A stretch of DNA of 64,000 nucleotides from Promethearchaeota archaeon (lineage in GTDB: Archaea > Asgardarchaeota > Lokiarchaeia > Sigyniarchaeales > SOKP01): NCBI GenBank assembly GCA_019058445.1, contig JAHPZA010000006.1, forward strand, positions 496,001 through 560,000, given 5' to 3'. The position numbers and the translations under genes are program-made. The notes under the pieces were generated by a model. It was not told the origin of the DNA and ran no database searches. It saw nothing but the letters and a program-made list of their open reading frames with translations. Below are positions 9,053-16,980 of the stretch, in pieces. The number at the start of each line of letters is the position of its first letter. The stretch's first letter is position 1.

Positions 9053-9283
9053 TTATAGAGATAAATCTCTTATTAGATAATCTTGACATTCCTCACTAGA
9101 AATTTCTTTAATTTCTTGGATTTTTATTTGTCGCCTAAGAAGTCCGATGCTAGTGATCTGAGATAATGCTTTTTCTAATGCATCTTCTTGTTTTAATGCA
9201 CGAATTTCTTTTCGAAATAAATATTTCTTATGGTTTTTCATGTATGTACCTTGAATCCGAAATATTTTAATCTCCGATGACAT
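9053..9283 (-). CDS. rplX: Ribosomal protein eL20 (LX/L18Ae)
   Basis: A 76-residue archaeal LX protein, with the N-terminal strand I-F-R-I-Q-G-T-Y, then F-R-K-E-I-R-A-L-K-Q-E-D-A-L-E-K and the S-x-I-G-L-L-R-R-Q-I-K-I core of the family. It is the short archaeal form of eukaryotic L18a. It sits 25 bp upstream of pfdA, keeping the archaeal eL31, aIF6, LX, pfdA, ftsY order. Confidence 0.9.
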   Translation of the reverse strand: MSSEIKIFRIQGTYMKNHKKYLFRKEIRALKQEDALEKALSQITSIGLLRRQIKIQEIKEISSEECQDYLIRDLSL

Positions 9284-9435
9284 TTTTTTTCAAATCAAGT
9301 AATTCTAAGGTTATAAAAATAGTAATTGTTCAACTAAATTTTGCATTTTAAATTAATTTTTCCATTTTATTTTAACAAAAAGTAGAGTTTTAACCTTTCA
9401 TTAAACTAGTATCGATTTTAGTGTGTATTTGAAAA

Positions 9436-10107
9436 TCATAACCTCAAAACATTGGTGAGCCTCATCATTTCTGGTCCTGTACTTGCTTCTCCAAAAACTC
9501 CACTAGTATCATTCACAATTGCTCCAGCACTTAAATAAGGAATACCTCGATTAATGGTGGATACATCGGTCTCATCAACATTTAAAATTGATGTAATTTG
9601 CTCAATTTCATCCTCAGTAGTAAGAGGGTGTACCACACATCCATTATTATTTGCTAGTGCAATAGAACCTGGAAGATAGGAATCAGCAAATTCATATACT
9701 GAAACCTCAACATTTAAAATGTCCTCTATCTTTTTTAATTCGTTTTTTAACAGTGAGCTTATAATCGCTCCTTTATCATTGCAAAGAATTAAATTTCCAA
9801 AAGCATTGTCAATTGATTTAAGAACACCTACTCTTACTGGATCACCTAAATATGTCTTTAATTTATCTAACTCCTCATCTTTCATTATACTAGGGACAAT
9901 AATTCCATATTTATTCGATGCGGTGTAAACTCCTATGAGATTTGAATTATTTATCGTTATGGGATATAAAGGTTCATTAAACACTGATTTTAGTTTGTTT
10001 AGTAAAGGTTTGAGAATTAATCTTGGATATAAAATAAAGGAATTATTTGCAGCTAAGTAAATCCCTATTAAACTTCCACCAAAAATTTGAGATTTTAAAA
10101 TAGTCAA
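9436..10107 (-). CDS. eif6: Translation initiation factor 6 (aIF6)
   Basis: A 223-residue protein made of five repeats of about 45 residues, each with a G-x-x-x-x-x-N-x-x-G-x-x-V/I-P-type turn (for example L-A-N-N-N-G-C-V-V-H-P-L), giving the pentein fold of aIF6. It binds uL14 on the large subunit and blocks joining of the small subunit. Length is normal. It lies 69 bp downstream of the eL31 gene, in the expected archaeal cluster. Confidence 0.95.
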   Translation of the reverse strand: MTILKSQIFGGSLIGIYLAANNSFILYPRLILKPLLNKLKSVFNEPLYPITINNSNLIGVYTASNKYGIIVPSIMKDEELDKLKTYLGDPVRVGVLKSIDNAFGNLILCNDKGAIISSLLKNELKKIEDILNVEVSVYEFADSYLPGSIALANNNGCVVHPLTTEDEIEQITSILNVDETDVSTINRGIPYLSAGAIVNDTSGVFGEASTGPEMMRLTNVLRL

Positions 10108-10176
10108 TGATTAAAATTTCACCAAAAGTGCCTTTAAAGTTTGAAATTGTCCTCCAAAAAACATTAAAATAAATAA

Positions 10177-10653
10177 TTATGCTAAATAGATAACTACTAA
10201 GCCGTCAATGTTTTTAGTAGCTCTTACTTTTAATTTTCTTGGAGGTTTTTTGATCCCCTTCTCCCAGATTTTTTCATTTACTTCTTGGGAAATGATTAAA
10301 GATTCAGGTTTAAAGTGGCGCTCCATATATTCTCTGAGAAATCTAATCGACTTTTTAGCCCATTTATTTCGAGGCCCTTTTCTTGCTTTTCCTAAAGGAA
10401 TAATATAAATACGCTCATCAATAATTTCCTCTGTAGGAGCTTCTTCGACTTCAGCTTCTTCAATTTCTTCAACTTCCTCTTCGAAAATTTCGCTAATTTC
10501 TTCTTCTTCAGAGATCTCATCTAAGCTAAACTCTTCGATTTCTTCAATCTCTTCTTCAACTTGCTCTTCTACTTCACTTTCTTGTTCTTCGACTCCTTCT
10601 AACTCCGATTCTAAATCGTCTAAACTAATTTCTTTACTTTTTTTTTTTGCCAT
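10177..10653 (-). CDS. rpl31e: Ribosomal protein eL31 with acidic N-terminal extension
   Basis: The C-terminal 80 residues (from R-I-Y-I-I-P-L-G) are a standard eL31: K-G-P-R-N-K-W-A-K-K-S-I-R-F-L-R, then K-P-P-R-K-L-K-V-R-A-T-K-N and the closing V-V-I-Y-L-A. Residues about 10-78 form an extension made largely of glutamate with hydrophobic spacing (E-E-I-E-E-F-S-L-D-E-I-S). Most archaeal eL31 proteins are about 90 residues and lack this. The reading frame is continuous and no internal methionine lies between the extension and the core, so it is likely translated. It lies between the eL39 and aIF6 genes. Confidence 0.9.
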   Translation of the reverse strand: MAKKKSKEISLDDLESELEGVEEQESEVEEQVEEEIEEIEEFSLDEISEEEEISEIFEEEVEEIEEAEVEEAPTEEIIDERIYIIPLGKARKGPRNKWAKKSIRFLREYMERHFKPESLIISQEVNEKIWEKGIKKPPRKLKVRATKNIDGLVVIYLA

Positions 10654-10689
10654 TAACTATCAATTCAGTATAATTTTTATAAATAGATA

Positions 10690-10851
10690 TTAATCTCTTT
10701 TTAAACGCCTGTTCCTCCATTCTCGTCGAGTATAAGGGCTTTCTCTCACCTTTCCCCCGGTTCTCAAGATAATCCAGCTTGGAATTGATTTACTTTGGTT
10801 GAACTTTTTAGCCCTTCTTAATTTTGAAGGAAGATCTTTATTTCTAGCCAT
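10690..10851 (-). CDS. rpl39e: Ribosomal protein eL39
   Basis: A 53-codon gene starting at the ATG at 10851. It begins M-A-R-N-K and continues K-L-R-R-A-K-K-F-N-Q-S, then I-P-S-W-I-I-L-R-T and a strongly basic R-R-E-W-R-N-R-R-L-K tail. This matches eL39 in length and motif (x-P-x-W-x-x-x-K/R-T). It lines the exit tunnel of the large subunit. It fills the gap between the eL31 and PDCD5 genes, in the normal archaeal order. Confidence 0.95.
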   Translation of the reverse strand: MARNKDLPSKLRRAKKFNQSKSIPSWIILRTGGKVRESPYTRREWRNRRLKRD

Positions 10852-10877
10852 ATTTTCTCATCTTTTGTATAAATACT

Positions 10878-11210
10878 TCAAAAATTTTTGATTTTAAACT
10901 CCTTTTTATTACCAGCTATTTGTTCCAACAGCTTTTTAAATGCCGCATCCGATAATTGCCCTCTTAATCGCCCTGATTGAGCTAATTGGATTAATTGTAT
11001 TTCGATTTGTTCAGCAAACTGGGGTTTAACCATTCGAATATTTTCTAATCTCTGACGACCTTCTTGCGAAAGAATCTTCCGCATTATTTGATATTTTTGA
11101 GCTTCAAATTCTTTTTGTTGTGCTTCTGCTATTCCTTGCTGTGCAGCCTGTTGTTGCAATTGTGCAAGTTTTCTTTTTCTTAACTCTTCTAATTCTTCTT
11201 CATCACTCAA
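10878..11210 (-). CDS. PDCD5/TFAR19-family DNA-binding protein
   Basis: A 110-residue helical protein of the PDCD5 family: an N-terminal E-E-L-R-K-R-K-L-A-Q-L-Q-Q-Q helix rich in Q and A, then I-L-S-Q-E-G-R-Q-R-L-E-N-I-R-M-V-K-P and a three-helix core ending with K-K-E-F-K-I. Archaeal members bind DNA weakly; the precise role is unknown. It lies 26 bp upstream of the eL39 gene and 39 bp downstream of the eS19 gene, as in many archaea. Confidence 0.93.
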   Translation of the reverse strand: MSDEEELEELRKRKLAQLQQQAAQQGIAEAQQKEFEAQKYQIMRKILSQEGRQRLENIRMVKPQFAEQIEIQLIQLAQSGRLRGQLSDAAFKKLLEQIAGNKKEFKIKNF

Positions 11211-11249
11211 AATTAATCACATCAGAGGTTTTTTTCAAATAATTACATT

Positions 11250-11669
11250 TTATTTTCTTAAAATTGAATACGCTGTCCGTTCCAAAAAACTTTTTCCCTC
11301 AGAAGTGAGCTTCCTCCCTTCTTTCTCAGTTTTTGTAATTAATTTAGCATTTTCTAATTGTTGTAATGCAACTCTGACAATTTTTCCACTTCCTTTTGCG
11401 CTATGATTTAATCCAGAACCTCTTCGATTTCTTCCCCCATAAAACTTCCGTAATCGATTCACACCAATCGGAGCAAACTTATTTACTTTTCTTAACAATG
11501 AAGCACATCTTATATACCAAAAATTTTCAGAATCGAGGGGTGCTAATTCTTTAAAAAATGCGGTCTTCCAAAACTCACTTCCTTGAGGAGGTTTTATTTC
11601 AGGATATTCTTTTAACTTTTCGGCCACTGTTTTAATTAAGGTTCCAGGTTCAACGACATATATCGACAT
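11250..11669 (-). CDS. rps19e: Ribosomal protein eS19
   Basis: A 139-residue eS19 with a winged-helix fold. Diagnostic stretches are W-Y-I-R-C-A-S-L-L-R-K-V near 52, then R-L-R-K-F-Y-G-G-R-N-R-R-G and L-Q-Q-L-E-N-A-K-L-I with the closing L-T-S-E-G-K-S-F-L. It begins the minus-strand translation block and is divergent from yhbY across 121 bp, which must contain both promoters. Confidence 0.95.
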   Translation of the reverse strand: MSIYVVEPGTLIKTVAEKLKEYPEIKPPQGSEFWKTAFFKELAPLDSENFWYIRCASLLRKVNKFAPIGVNRLRKFYGGRNRRGSGLNHSAKGSGKIVRVALQQLENAKLITKTEKEGRKLTSEGKSFLERTAYSILRK

Positions 11670-11790
11670 GCTAATATCTTTAATTCAATAGTTCTTTAAT
11701 TTAATTATTATATTGAAATAATATGAAACAATACTTTTAATTTTAAAAGTAAGGATAAATTAAAAATTTTGGTATTTTACTATTCTAGAT

Positions 11791-12063
11791 ATGGTTTATC
11801 AAAAAAAATTTAAGGAAGTATTGCTATCGCAGCCTCATTGTACATTAGGGAAGCGAGGAATTACAGACGAGTTCATAACTCACGTAAATCAGTTATTAAA
11901 GAAATATAAAATTGTAAAAATTAAAGCATTAAAATCTATTGCTAATAAAAATAATATAAGGGATATTGCAAGCGAGATCTCAAATTTAACGAATTCACAT
12001 CTATTAGATGTAAGAGGAAAAATATTTATTATTTCTAAAAATCCTATTAAGAGACAAAATTAA
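11791..12063 (+). CDS. YhbY-like CRM-domain RNA-binding protein
   Basis: A 90-residue CRM (YhbY) domain: L-G-K-R-G-I-T-D-E-F-I, then a helix and V-K-I-K-A-L, ending with the strands L-L-D-V-R-G-K-I-F-I-I-S. The G-K-x-G loop that contacts RNA is present (here G-K-R-G). These proteins associate with pre-ribosomal particles. It is four bases from the rnp4 start, and together with nep1 forms a ribosome/RNA-processing operon divergent from the ribosomal protein genes. Confidence 0.85.
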   Translation: MVYQKKFKEVLLSQPHCTLGKRGITDEFITHVNQLLKKYKIVKIKALKSIANKNNIRDIASEISNLTNSHLLDVRGKIFIISKNPIKRQN

Positions 12064-12067
12064 AAAA

Positions 12068-12388
12068 ATGGCCCCTAAAAATATCATTAAAAGTATTGCT
12101 CAATCTCGTATGAAATTTTTACTGGAAAGGGCTCATGAAATTTTTCCCGAGAATAAAGAATTAGCAAATAGGTATGTATTTTTAGCAAGAAGATATGCTC
12201 AAAGAGCAAAAATTCAAATTCCTCCAATGTGGAAAAAAAGAATATGTCATAAATGCAAGAAATTTCTTTATCCTGGTATTAATTGTCAAATAAGAATGCA
12301 ATCTCGAAAAGGGAAAGGATCGCATGTTTCTATAACTTGTTTCGAGTGCAATAAAATAACCCGATATTATATCAAGACAAAATCTTAG
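12068..12388 (+). CDS. rnp4: Ribonuclease P protein component 4 (Rpp21/Rpr2)
   Basis: A 106-residue protein with N-terminal helices (E-L-A-N-R-Y-V-F-L-A-R-R-Y-A-Q-R) and a zinc ribbon with C-H-K-C near 60 and C-F-E-C near 95, plus the I-R-M-Q-S-R-K-G-K loop. This is archaeal Rpp21, which pairs with Rpp29 on the RNase P specificity domain to process 5' ends of tRNA. It nearly abuts yhbY and is 15 bp from nep1. Confidence 0.93.
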   Translation: MAPKNIIKSIAQSRMKFLLERAHEIFPENKELANRYVFLARRYAQRAKIQIPPMWKKRICHKCKKFLYPGINCQIRMQSRKGKGSHVSITCFECNKITRYYIKTKS

Positions 12389-12403
12389 CAACAGTGATAA
12401 ATA

Positions 12404-13078
12404 ATGCCTCTAATATTGATTTTAGTTGATTGTGGTTTAGAGTTGATTCCAAACCAAATTAGAAATCATCCCGCTATAAAAAAGAATATAAATAATAAAT
12501 TATATTCTTCTCAACTTTTAGATAATGCGATTCATCATTCTGCGATGAAAAAACTAAAAAATTTTGAAAAGAGAGGACGACCAGATATAGCTCATTTATG
12601 CATACTTAATGCTCTAGGCTCTCCTTTAAATAAAAGTGGTAATCTTAATTTATTCATTCATACTGCGAATAATAAAATTTTTAATATTAAGCCTGAAATT
12701 AGAATGAATAGGAATTTTAATAGGTTTAAAGGATTAATGGCAAAATTGTTAATAGATGGACAAATTAAATTAAAGGCCAACTCATCTATAATCCCGTTTC
12801 ACGGCAATTTGAAAGATCTTACAAATAATTTTAGAGGGGCTGAGATCCAATTGTTTTCAAGCAAGGGCAAGTTAGTAAAAGATTATCGAAATTTATTTTC
12901 CCCTGATATATCTAAAAACTACATTGTAATTATCGGAGGTTTTCAGAAAGGTCCTTTTTCAAATGAAGTTCTAAAATTATCGAATAATATGATTTCCATA
13001 TCTAAGAATTCATTACATGCTAATATAGTAGTAAGCAGAATTATTACTTTTTACGAATTAATTCAAAAAATAATTTAA
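12404..13078 (+). CDS. nep1: Nep1/Emg1 rRNA pseudouridine N1-methyltransferase
   Basis: A 224-residue SPOUT-class methyltransferase. It has the family signature K-R-G-R-P-D-I-A-H near 55-64 and a C-terminal knot region including I-V-I-I-G-G-F-Q-K-G-P-F. Nep1 methylates N1 of a pseudouridine in small-subunit rRNA and aids assembly. It is the last gene of the yhbY, rnp4, nep1 unit. Confidence 0.92.
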   Translation: MPLILILVDCGLELIPNQIRNHPAIKKNINNKLYSSQLLDNAIHHSAMKKLKNFEKRGRPDIAHLCILNALGSPLNKSGNLNLFIHTANNKIFNIKPEIRMNRNFNRFKGLMAKLLIDGQIKLKANSSIIPFHGNLKDLTNNFRGAEIQLFSSKGKLVKDYRNLFSPDISKNYIVIIGGFQKGPFSNEVLKLSNNMISISKNSLHANIVVSRIITFYELIQKII

Positions 13079-13133
13079 AAAAAGTTAAAAGAAATCAATG
13101 ACTTGAATAATCACTGATTTTAAAAATATAAAA

Positions 13134-13235
13134 GCGCTCTTAGTATAGTGGTTAGAATCTCGGGTTTCCAACCCGAGGACCCGGGAGAGTTCTCCAAATC
13201 GGAGTTATCCGGGACTTCAATTCCCGGAGGGCGCA
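13134..13235 (+). tRNA. tRNA-Gly(UCC) with 30-nt T-arm intron
   Basis: Acceptor strands GCGCTCT (13134) and AGGGCGC (13228) pair with one G-U, followed by discriminator A. The anticodon stem TCGGG/CCCGA encloses the loop TTTCCAA, anticodon TCC. The T arm does not close as written: removing 13186-13215 joins CCGGG to TTCAATT and CCCGG, giving a perfect T stem and a standard T loop. The D arm is weak (GTAT/GAAT). The intron therefore lies at about position 53/54. No other placement of a 30-nt cut gives a proper T arm. Confidence 0.9.
13186..13215 (+). other. Intron in tRNA-Gly T arm
   Basis: Thirty bases that must be removed to restore the T stem CCGGG/CCCGG. It contains an internal hairpin CTCC/GGAG and ends with CCGGGAC, a copy of the 5' T-stem strand. 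A relaxed bulge-helix-bulge is possible between intron bases AGTT and exon bases AATT. Cleavage by the archaeal tRNA-splicing endonuclease is inferred. Confidence 0.85.
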
Positions 13236-13338
13236 TTTTTATATATAGTAAAATTTTTTGAAGATTCATTTTTTTAAACAATTTATTAATATTTGCAAAC
13301 AAAAAAGTATAAATAGTAATTCTTTCATATTTTTTCCA

Positions 13339-13411
13339 GAAAAAAACTCTCTAATAAATAAAGCTTCATCAACCATTATTGCTTTCATCCAACTTTTAGA
13401 GTTTTTTTTTC
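13339..13411. repeat. Hairpin element copy 1 (stem with shared loop motif)
   Basis: GAAAAAAACTCT pairs with AGAGTTTTTT and following T/C bases around a 47-nt loop that contains GCTTTCATCC and AACTTTT. It is followed by CTTCACC. The same loop words recur in the second hairpin 170 bp downstream. It could be a structured RNA, a terminator, or an end of a small mobile element. Confidence 0.5.
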
Positions 13412-13510
13412 TTCACCTTATCTTTATCAATCAATAATGTGTTTGAATTTTGAAATAACTATATATTTTATAATGAAAAAGAATTAAGTTCATGAAATTT
13501 TTATAAATAT

Positions 13511-13573
13511 GAAAAAAAGCCCGTGCATTTTGCTTTCATCCTAAAAACCAACTTTTCACACGGGCGTTTTTTC
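13511..13573. repeat. Hairpin element copy 2 (GC-rich stem, shared loop motif)
   Basis: GAAAAAA then GCCCGTG pair with CACGGGC then TTTTTTC, with one A-G mismatch between the two helices; the loop holds GCTTTCATCC and AACTTTT, as in copy 1, and TTCACC follows. The inner stem sequence is entirely different from copy 1 but still paired, i.e. the pairing rather than the sequence is shared. Confidence 0.6.
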
Positions 13574-13693
13574 ACCTAAAATTAATACTAATTACTTTTA
13601 TTGATTAAAAATAAAAAATTAGATTACCCTTAGTGATTATATTCAATAAAACACAAATTTTTTTATCAAATTTAATATAATCCTCATTAAATA

Positions 13694-14830
13694 ATGGTAA
13701 AATACGTAGAAAAAGAATTTAAAACCGCAATTAACAAGTTAAAATTTCCGGATTCGTGGTTTTGGGCACGATACACTATAAATCCTTATTCTGGCTGTGA
13801 ACACGCGTGTATTTATTGTGATGCTAGAAGCCAGCGCTATTATTTAGACGATTTTGAAAATGAAGTGATAATTAAGACTAATATCGATAAGAAACTAGAG
13901 CTTAGGATTAAACGGGCAAAGAAACTATTGCCTGATGTAGTGGGAGCAGGAGGTGTAAATGATGCATACCAATCGTGTGAAAAAAAGGTCGGTAATACCC
14001 GTAAAATATTACAAGTTTTATCGAAATATCAATATCCTGTCAATATTGCTACGAAATCAAATTTAATTATGAGAGATATTGATCTTTTTGAAAAAATCGC
14101 GAAAAAAACATGGTGCACTATAGGATTCTCTATTACTACAATTGATGAGGATATGGCCCAATTTTTAGAACCTTTCTCTTCGAGCCCTATTGAGCGATTG
14201 GAGGCGCTAAAAACTATTAAAAGTGAAGCCCCTAACGTTCAAGTAGGCACTTATTTCATGCCAATTATTCCTTTTTTGGAAGATAGTGAGGAAAATTTGA
14301 AAGAAGTAATTAAAAAGTCTAAGAATGCAGGAGCCGATTTCATCCTTTTCTCTCCAGGATTGACGCTGAGAGATGTACAAGCACAATATTTCATTAACAA
14401 ACTTAAGGATAGTAAATACAAAAATATAGTTAAACCTTTATTACATCTGTATAAGGGTCAAACTTATCCTCCCGCTGATTATGCTCGAAAAATTCACAAA
14501 ATTTTATCAAGTTATTGTGATAATTATAAAATACCTATTAGGATAAAAAGATGGATCCCCTCGGATTATCGGAAATGGAATTACAAAATTTCAGAAGTTT
14601 TATTAAATGAAGAGTATATCGACAGAGTTAACTTCGGTAAATCTAATAAAAATTTAATGTGGGCAGGTTTAAATATAAATAACTTGGAAGAATCAATTTT
14701 AGAGGTCTATAAAAGAGGAGATCTATTGAAATTAAAGAATTTTAATATGAATATCGTGAAATTCATTAAACCATTTTTAGATAGAAGTAAAAATTTAGAA
14801 CTAAAAACAGGATTGGATAAGTTTCTATGA
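13694..14830 (+). CDS. Radical SAM protein, SPL-like (COG1533) family
   Basis: A 378-residue radical SAM enzyme. The 4Fe-4S ligands are C35, C39 and C42 in C-E-H-A-C-I-Y-C. The preceding N-P-Y-S-G motif and downstream T-K-S-N-L-I-M-R-D and G-F-S-I-T-T strand motifs match the family related to spore photoproduct lyase. The substrate of these archaeal members is not established. No photolyase-type lesion-binding cysteine can be assigned from sequence alone. Its TGA stop overlaps an ATG (ATGA) that opens a 25-codon frame. Confidence 0.85.
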   Translation: MVKYVEKEFKTAINKLKFPDSWFWARYTINPYSGCEHACIYCDARSQRYYLDDFENEVIIKTNIDKKLELRIKRAKKLLPDVVGAGGVNDAYQSCEKKVGNTRKILQVLSKYQYPVNIATKSNLIMRDIDLFEKIAKKTWCTIGFSITTIDEDMAQFLEPFSSSPIERLEALKTIKSEAPNVQVGTYFMPIIPFLEDSEENLKEVIKKSKNAGADFILFSPGLTLRDVQAQYFINKLKDSKYKNIVKPLLHLYKGQTYPPADYARKIHKILSSYCDNYKIPIRIKRWIPSDYRKWNYKISEVLLNEEYIDRVNFGKSNKNLMWAGLNINNLEESILEVYKRGDLLKLKNFNMNIVKFIKPFLDRSKNLELKTGLDKFL

Positions 14831-14904
14831 TTAGGAAAATAATAAGTGAAATTAAATCTAAATTAGAAGAAAATAAACACATTTACGTAAAGATAAGAGA
14901 ATAA
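14827..14904 (+). CDS. Very small ORF overlapping the radical SAM stop
   Basis: ATG at 14827 overlaps the preceding TGA as ATGA and opens 25 codons with a helical, charged product (S-E-I-K-S-K-L-E-E-N, then I-Y-V-K-I-R-E). The overlap suggests translational coupling, but the peptide is too short for a family assignment. It could be a remnant of a longer gene. Confidence 0.25.
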   Translation: MIRKIISEIKSKLEENKHIYVKIRE

Positions 14905-14926
14905 AAATATTAAAATCGGAGTGATT

Positions 14927-15766
14927 ATGTCTAAAACCAAAGTTTATGTGATAAAGCGACAACCTAAAGAAACAAATCAAGAGGTTGTGCTTAGAACACT
15001 TAAAATGATATCAGTAAAGAACTATATTACTAATTCTGAGAATTCAATATTAATTAATCCAAACTGGGTGACTTCAGATCACTCGAGTACAGGCAATGTG
15101 ACATCGACCGATACTCTTGAAGGGATCGTCGTGTATTTAATTGAAGAGGCAAAAATAGTGCCGGAAAAAGTGATAGTAGCTGATGGGGGAAGTTATTCAA
15201 CTGATAAAACTATGAAAATAAACAACGTGTTCAAATTAGAACAATATGGCGTAAAAGTCGACAATTTAAACGATGATAAAATGATAAATGATATAAAAAT
15301 TCCTAATCATTTTGCCTTAAATTCCGTGAATATTGCTAAAACAGCTATGGATGCGTCCTGCATTATTTCTGTACCCTCTTTAAAAACCCATAATATGGCA
15401 AGAACCACACTCTCCATTAAAAATATGATGGGCACTATTTCACCGAAAGGAATTATGCATTCCAATCTTCATCAGAAAATTGCAGATTTAATATCAATTC
15501 TTCGTTCAAAAATGAAATTTCAACTAATTGATGGAATTATTGGCTCAAGAGGTTCAGAATTAGGCGGGAAACCCGTACAAATGGATTTAATTATTGCAGG
15601 AGTAGATCCGGTAGCTGTTGACAGAGTTGGAAGTGAAATTATTGGGTATAGTATAGAGAAAGTAAAATATCTCAAATTTTGTGAAAAAAAAGGGTTAGGG
15701 ACAGCAAATTTAGAGCATATTGAAGTAATTGGAAATTCCATTGAAGAGGTTTTTCATAAATTCTAA
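14927..15766 (+). CDS. DUF362-family protein
   Basis: A 279-residue DUF362 protein. The ATG at 14927 is preferred over the GTG at 14921 because GGAG at 14918-14921 then sits five bases upstream. Visible family features are S-V-P-S-L-K-T-H near 153, N-M-M-G near 171, and A-G-V-D-P-V-A-V-D-R near 229. Other members carry an additional ferredoxin domain; none is seen here, and cysteines are few. The biochemical role is unknown; iron-sulfur or nucleotide-linked redox roles have been suggested for the family. Confidence 0.8.
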   Translation: MSKTKVYVIKRQPKETNQEVVLRTLKMISVKNYITNSENSILINPNWVTSDHSSTGNVTSTDTLEGIVVYLIEEAKIVPEKVIVADGGSYSTDKTMKINNVFKLEQYGVKVDNLNDDKMINDIKIPNHFALNSVNIAKTAMDASCIISVPSLKTHNMARTTLSIKNMMGTISPKGIMHSNLHQKIADLISILRSKMKFQLIDGIIGSRGSELGGKPVQMDLIIAGVDPVAVDRVGSEIIGYSIEKVKYLKFCEKKGLGTANLEHIEVIGNSIEEVFHKF

Positions 15767-15886
15767 TGCCACTTTAAATAATCTTATCCTTTTAGAAATA
15801 TTTAAATTATTTCAACATGCTACTCAATAAAGGTTACCATTGACTAGTCTAATTATTTAAAAGGTTATATTCTTTAAAAAAAGGAA

Positions 15887-16912
15887 GTGGGATTTATAGA
15901 AAGTATTAAAATAGATGATAAAGTCTATCCGGTTTTACTGCGCTTGTTAAAAAACAAAACAGGAATCAATTTTGAATATTATCGAAAGAATTTTATTGAG
16001 AAACGAATCAAATCAAGGATGATTAGAGTTTCTTGCACTAAATTAAATGATTATTATGATTATCTTTTTTCAAACGATGAAGAAATAAAAAAGTTTAGCG
16101 ATGGATTTACTATTAACTATACCCATTTTTTTAGAGATTGGGAAGTATTTAAGACGTTTCAAGATTTATTTCTTGCAAGTTTAAATAAATCTCCAGAAAA
16201 ATTCACACATTTTATCAAGCCAAGCGCCTCCAAGTTAATGAAATTTCGCAGTACGGAAAATTATAAGAAAAACCAAGCAAAAGAAAAAAATAGAAGTACA
16301 AAAGTAGATCCCTTTGAATTGAATGTGTTAGCAATTTTAAGTCCACTTTCACTCTTTCGCAAAATCAAAGGCCCTAAAACGTCCAAAAATACGATTAACA
16401 TTTGGAGCGCTCCCTGTGCGTCAGGAGAAGAACCTTATACTCTTGCAATGATCCTAGATAACCTTGCACGAATGATTCCGAATTTTCCAGATTATAAAAT
16501 AATCGCTTCAGATATAGATAAAGATGCAATAGTCAAAGCCAAACAAGGAAAGTATGAAGAAATGGCAATGAAAGAAATTTCAGAATATTTTAAGAATAAA
16601 TATTTTCGGAAAAAGGAATCGTATTTTGGATTCAACTACGCTATCAATGATGAAATTAAGAATAAAGTAGAATTTATTGATGAAGATCTTACTAAGGGTC
16701 ATACTAAACCATTGAAGTATGATCTTGTTTTTTGTCGCTACTTACTGATTTATTTTAATCGGATTAATCGAAATAAATTTCTTAAAAATATTGAGAATCA
16801 GCTTAATGTAGGAGGCTTATTAGTTTTGGGGAAAACAGAAACATTATTCAATAAGCATCCTGTTTTAAGATTAGTAGATGAGAAACAACATTTTTATATA
16901 AAATCCTATTAG
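15887..16912 (+). CDS. cheR: CheR-type SAM-dependent methyltransferase
   Basis: A 341-residue protein starting at GTG with AGGA just upstream. An N-terminal helical CheR_N domain (1-85) ends with the conserved N-Y-T-H-F-F-R-D. The SAM-binding domain contains W-S-A-P-C-A-S-G-E-E-P-Y-T at 173-185 and F-C-R-Y-L-L-I-Y-F. Residues about 101-168 form a lysine- and serine-rich insert not seen in ordinary CheR. The family methylates glutamates of chemoreceptors. No chemoreceptor, CheA, CheB or CheY gene is in the window, so the target is unclear. Confidence 0.85.
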   Translation: MGFIESIKIDDKVYPVLLRLLKNKTGINFEYYRKNFIEKRIKSRMIRVSCTKLNDYYDYLFSNDEEIKKFSDGFTINYTHFFRDWEVFKTFQDLFLASLNKSPEKFTHFIKPSASKLMKFRSTENYKKNQAKEKNRSTKVDPFELNVLAILSPLSLFRKIKGPKTSKNTINIWSAPCASGEEPYTLAMILDNLARMIPNFPDYKIIASDIDKDAIVKAKQGKYEEMAMKEISEYFKNKYFRKKESYFGFNYAINDEIKNKVEFIDEDLTKGHTKPLKYDLVFCRYLLIYFNRINRNKFLKNIENQLNVGGLLVLGKTETLFNKHPVLRLVDEKQHFYIKSY

Positions 16913-16980
16913 GCATTATAAATAGCAAATCTTCGAATTTCTTAAATTAAGTTAAAAACCATCAATTAGAAAACTTGAAT

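Larger units (their letters stand above)
13236..13693. other. Intergenic spacer with two related hairpins
   Basis: About 458 bp between tRNA-Gly and the radical SAM gene with no credible protein frame. It holds two similar structured elements, annotated separately. Confidence 0.7.

Noticed and set aside
13511..13573. The GC-rich hairpin as a SECIS element
   Set aside because: No gene with an in-frame TGA lies just upstream on either strand, and the loop lacks a convincing SECIS core.
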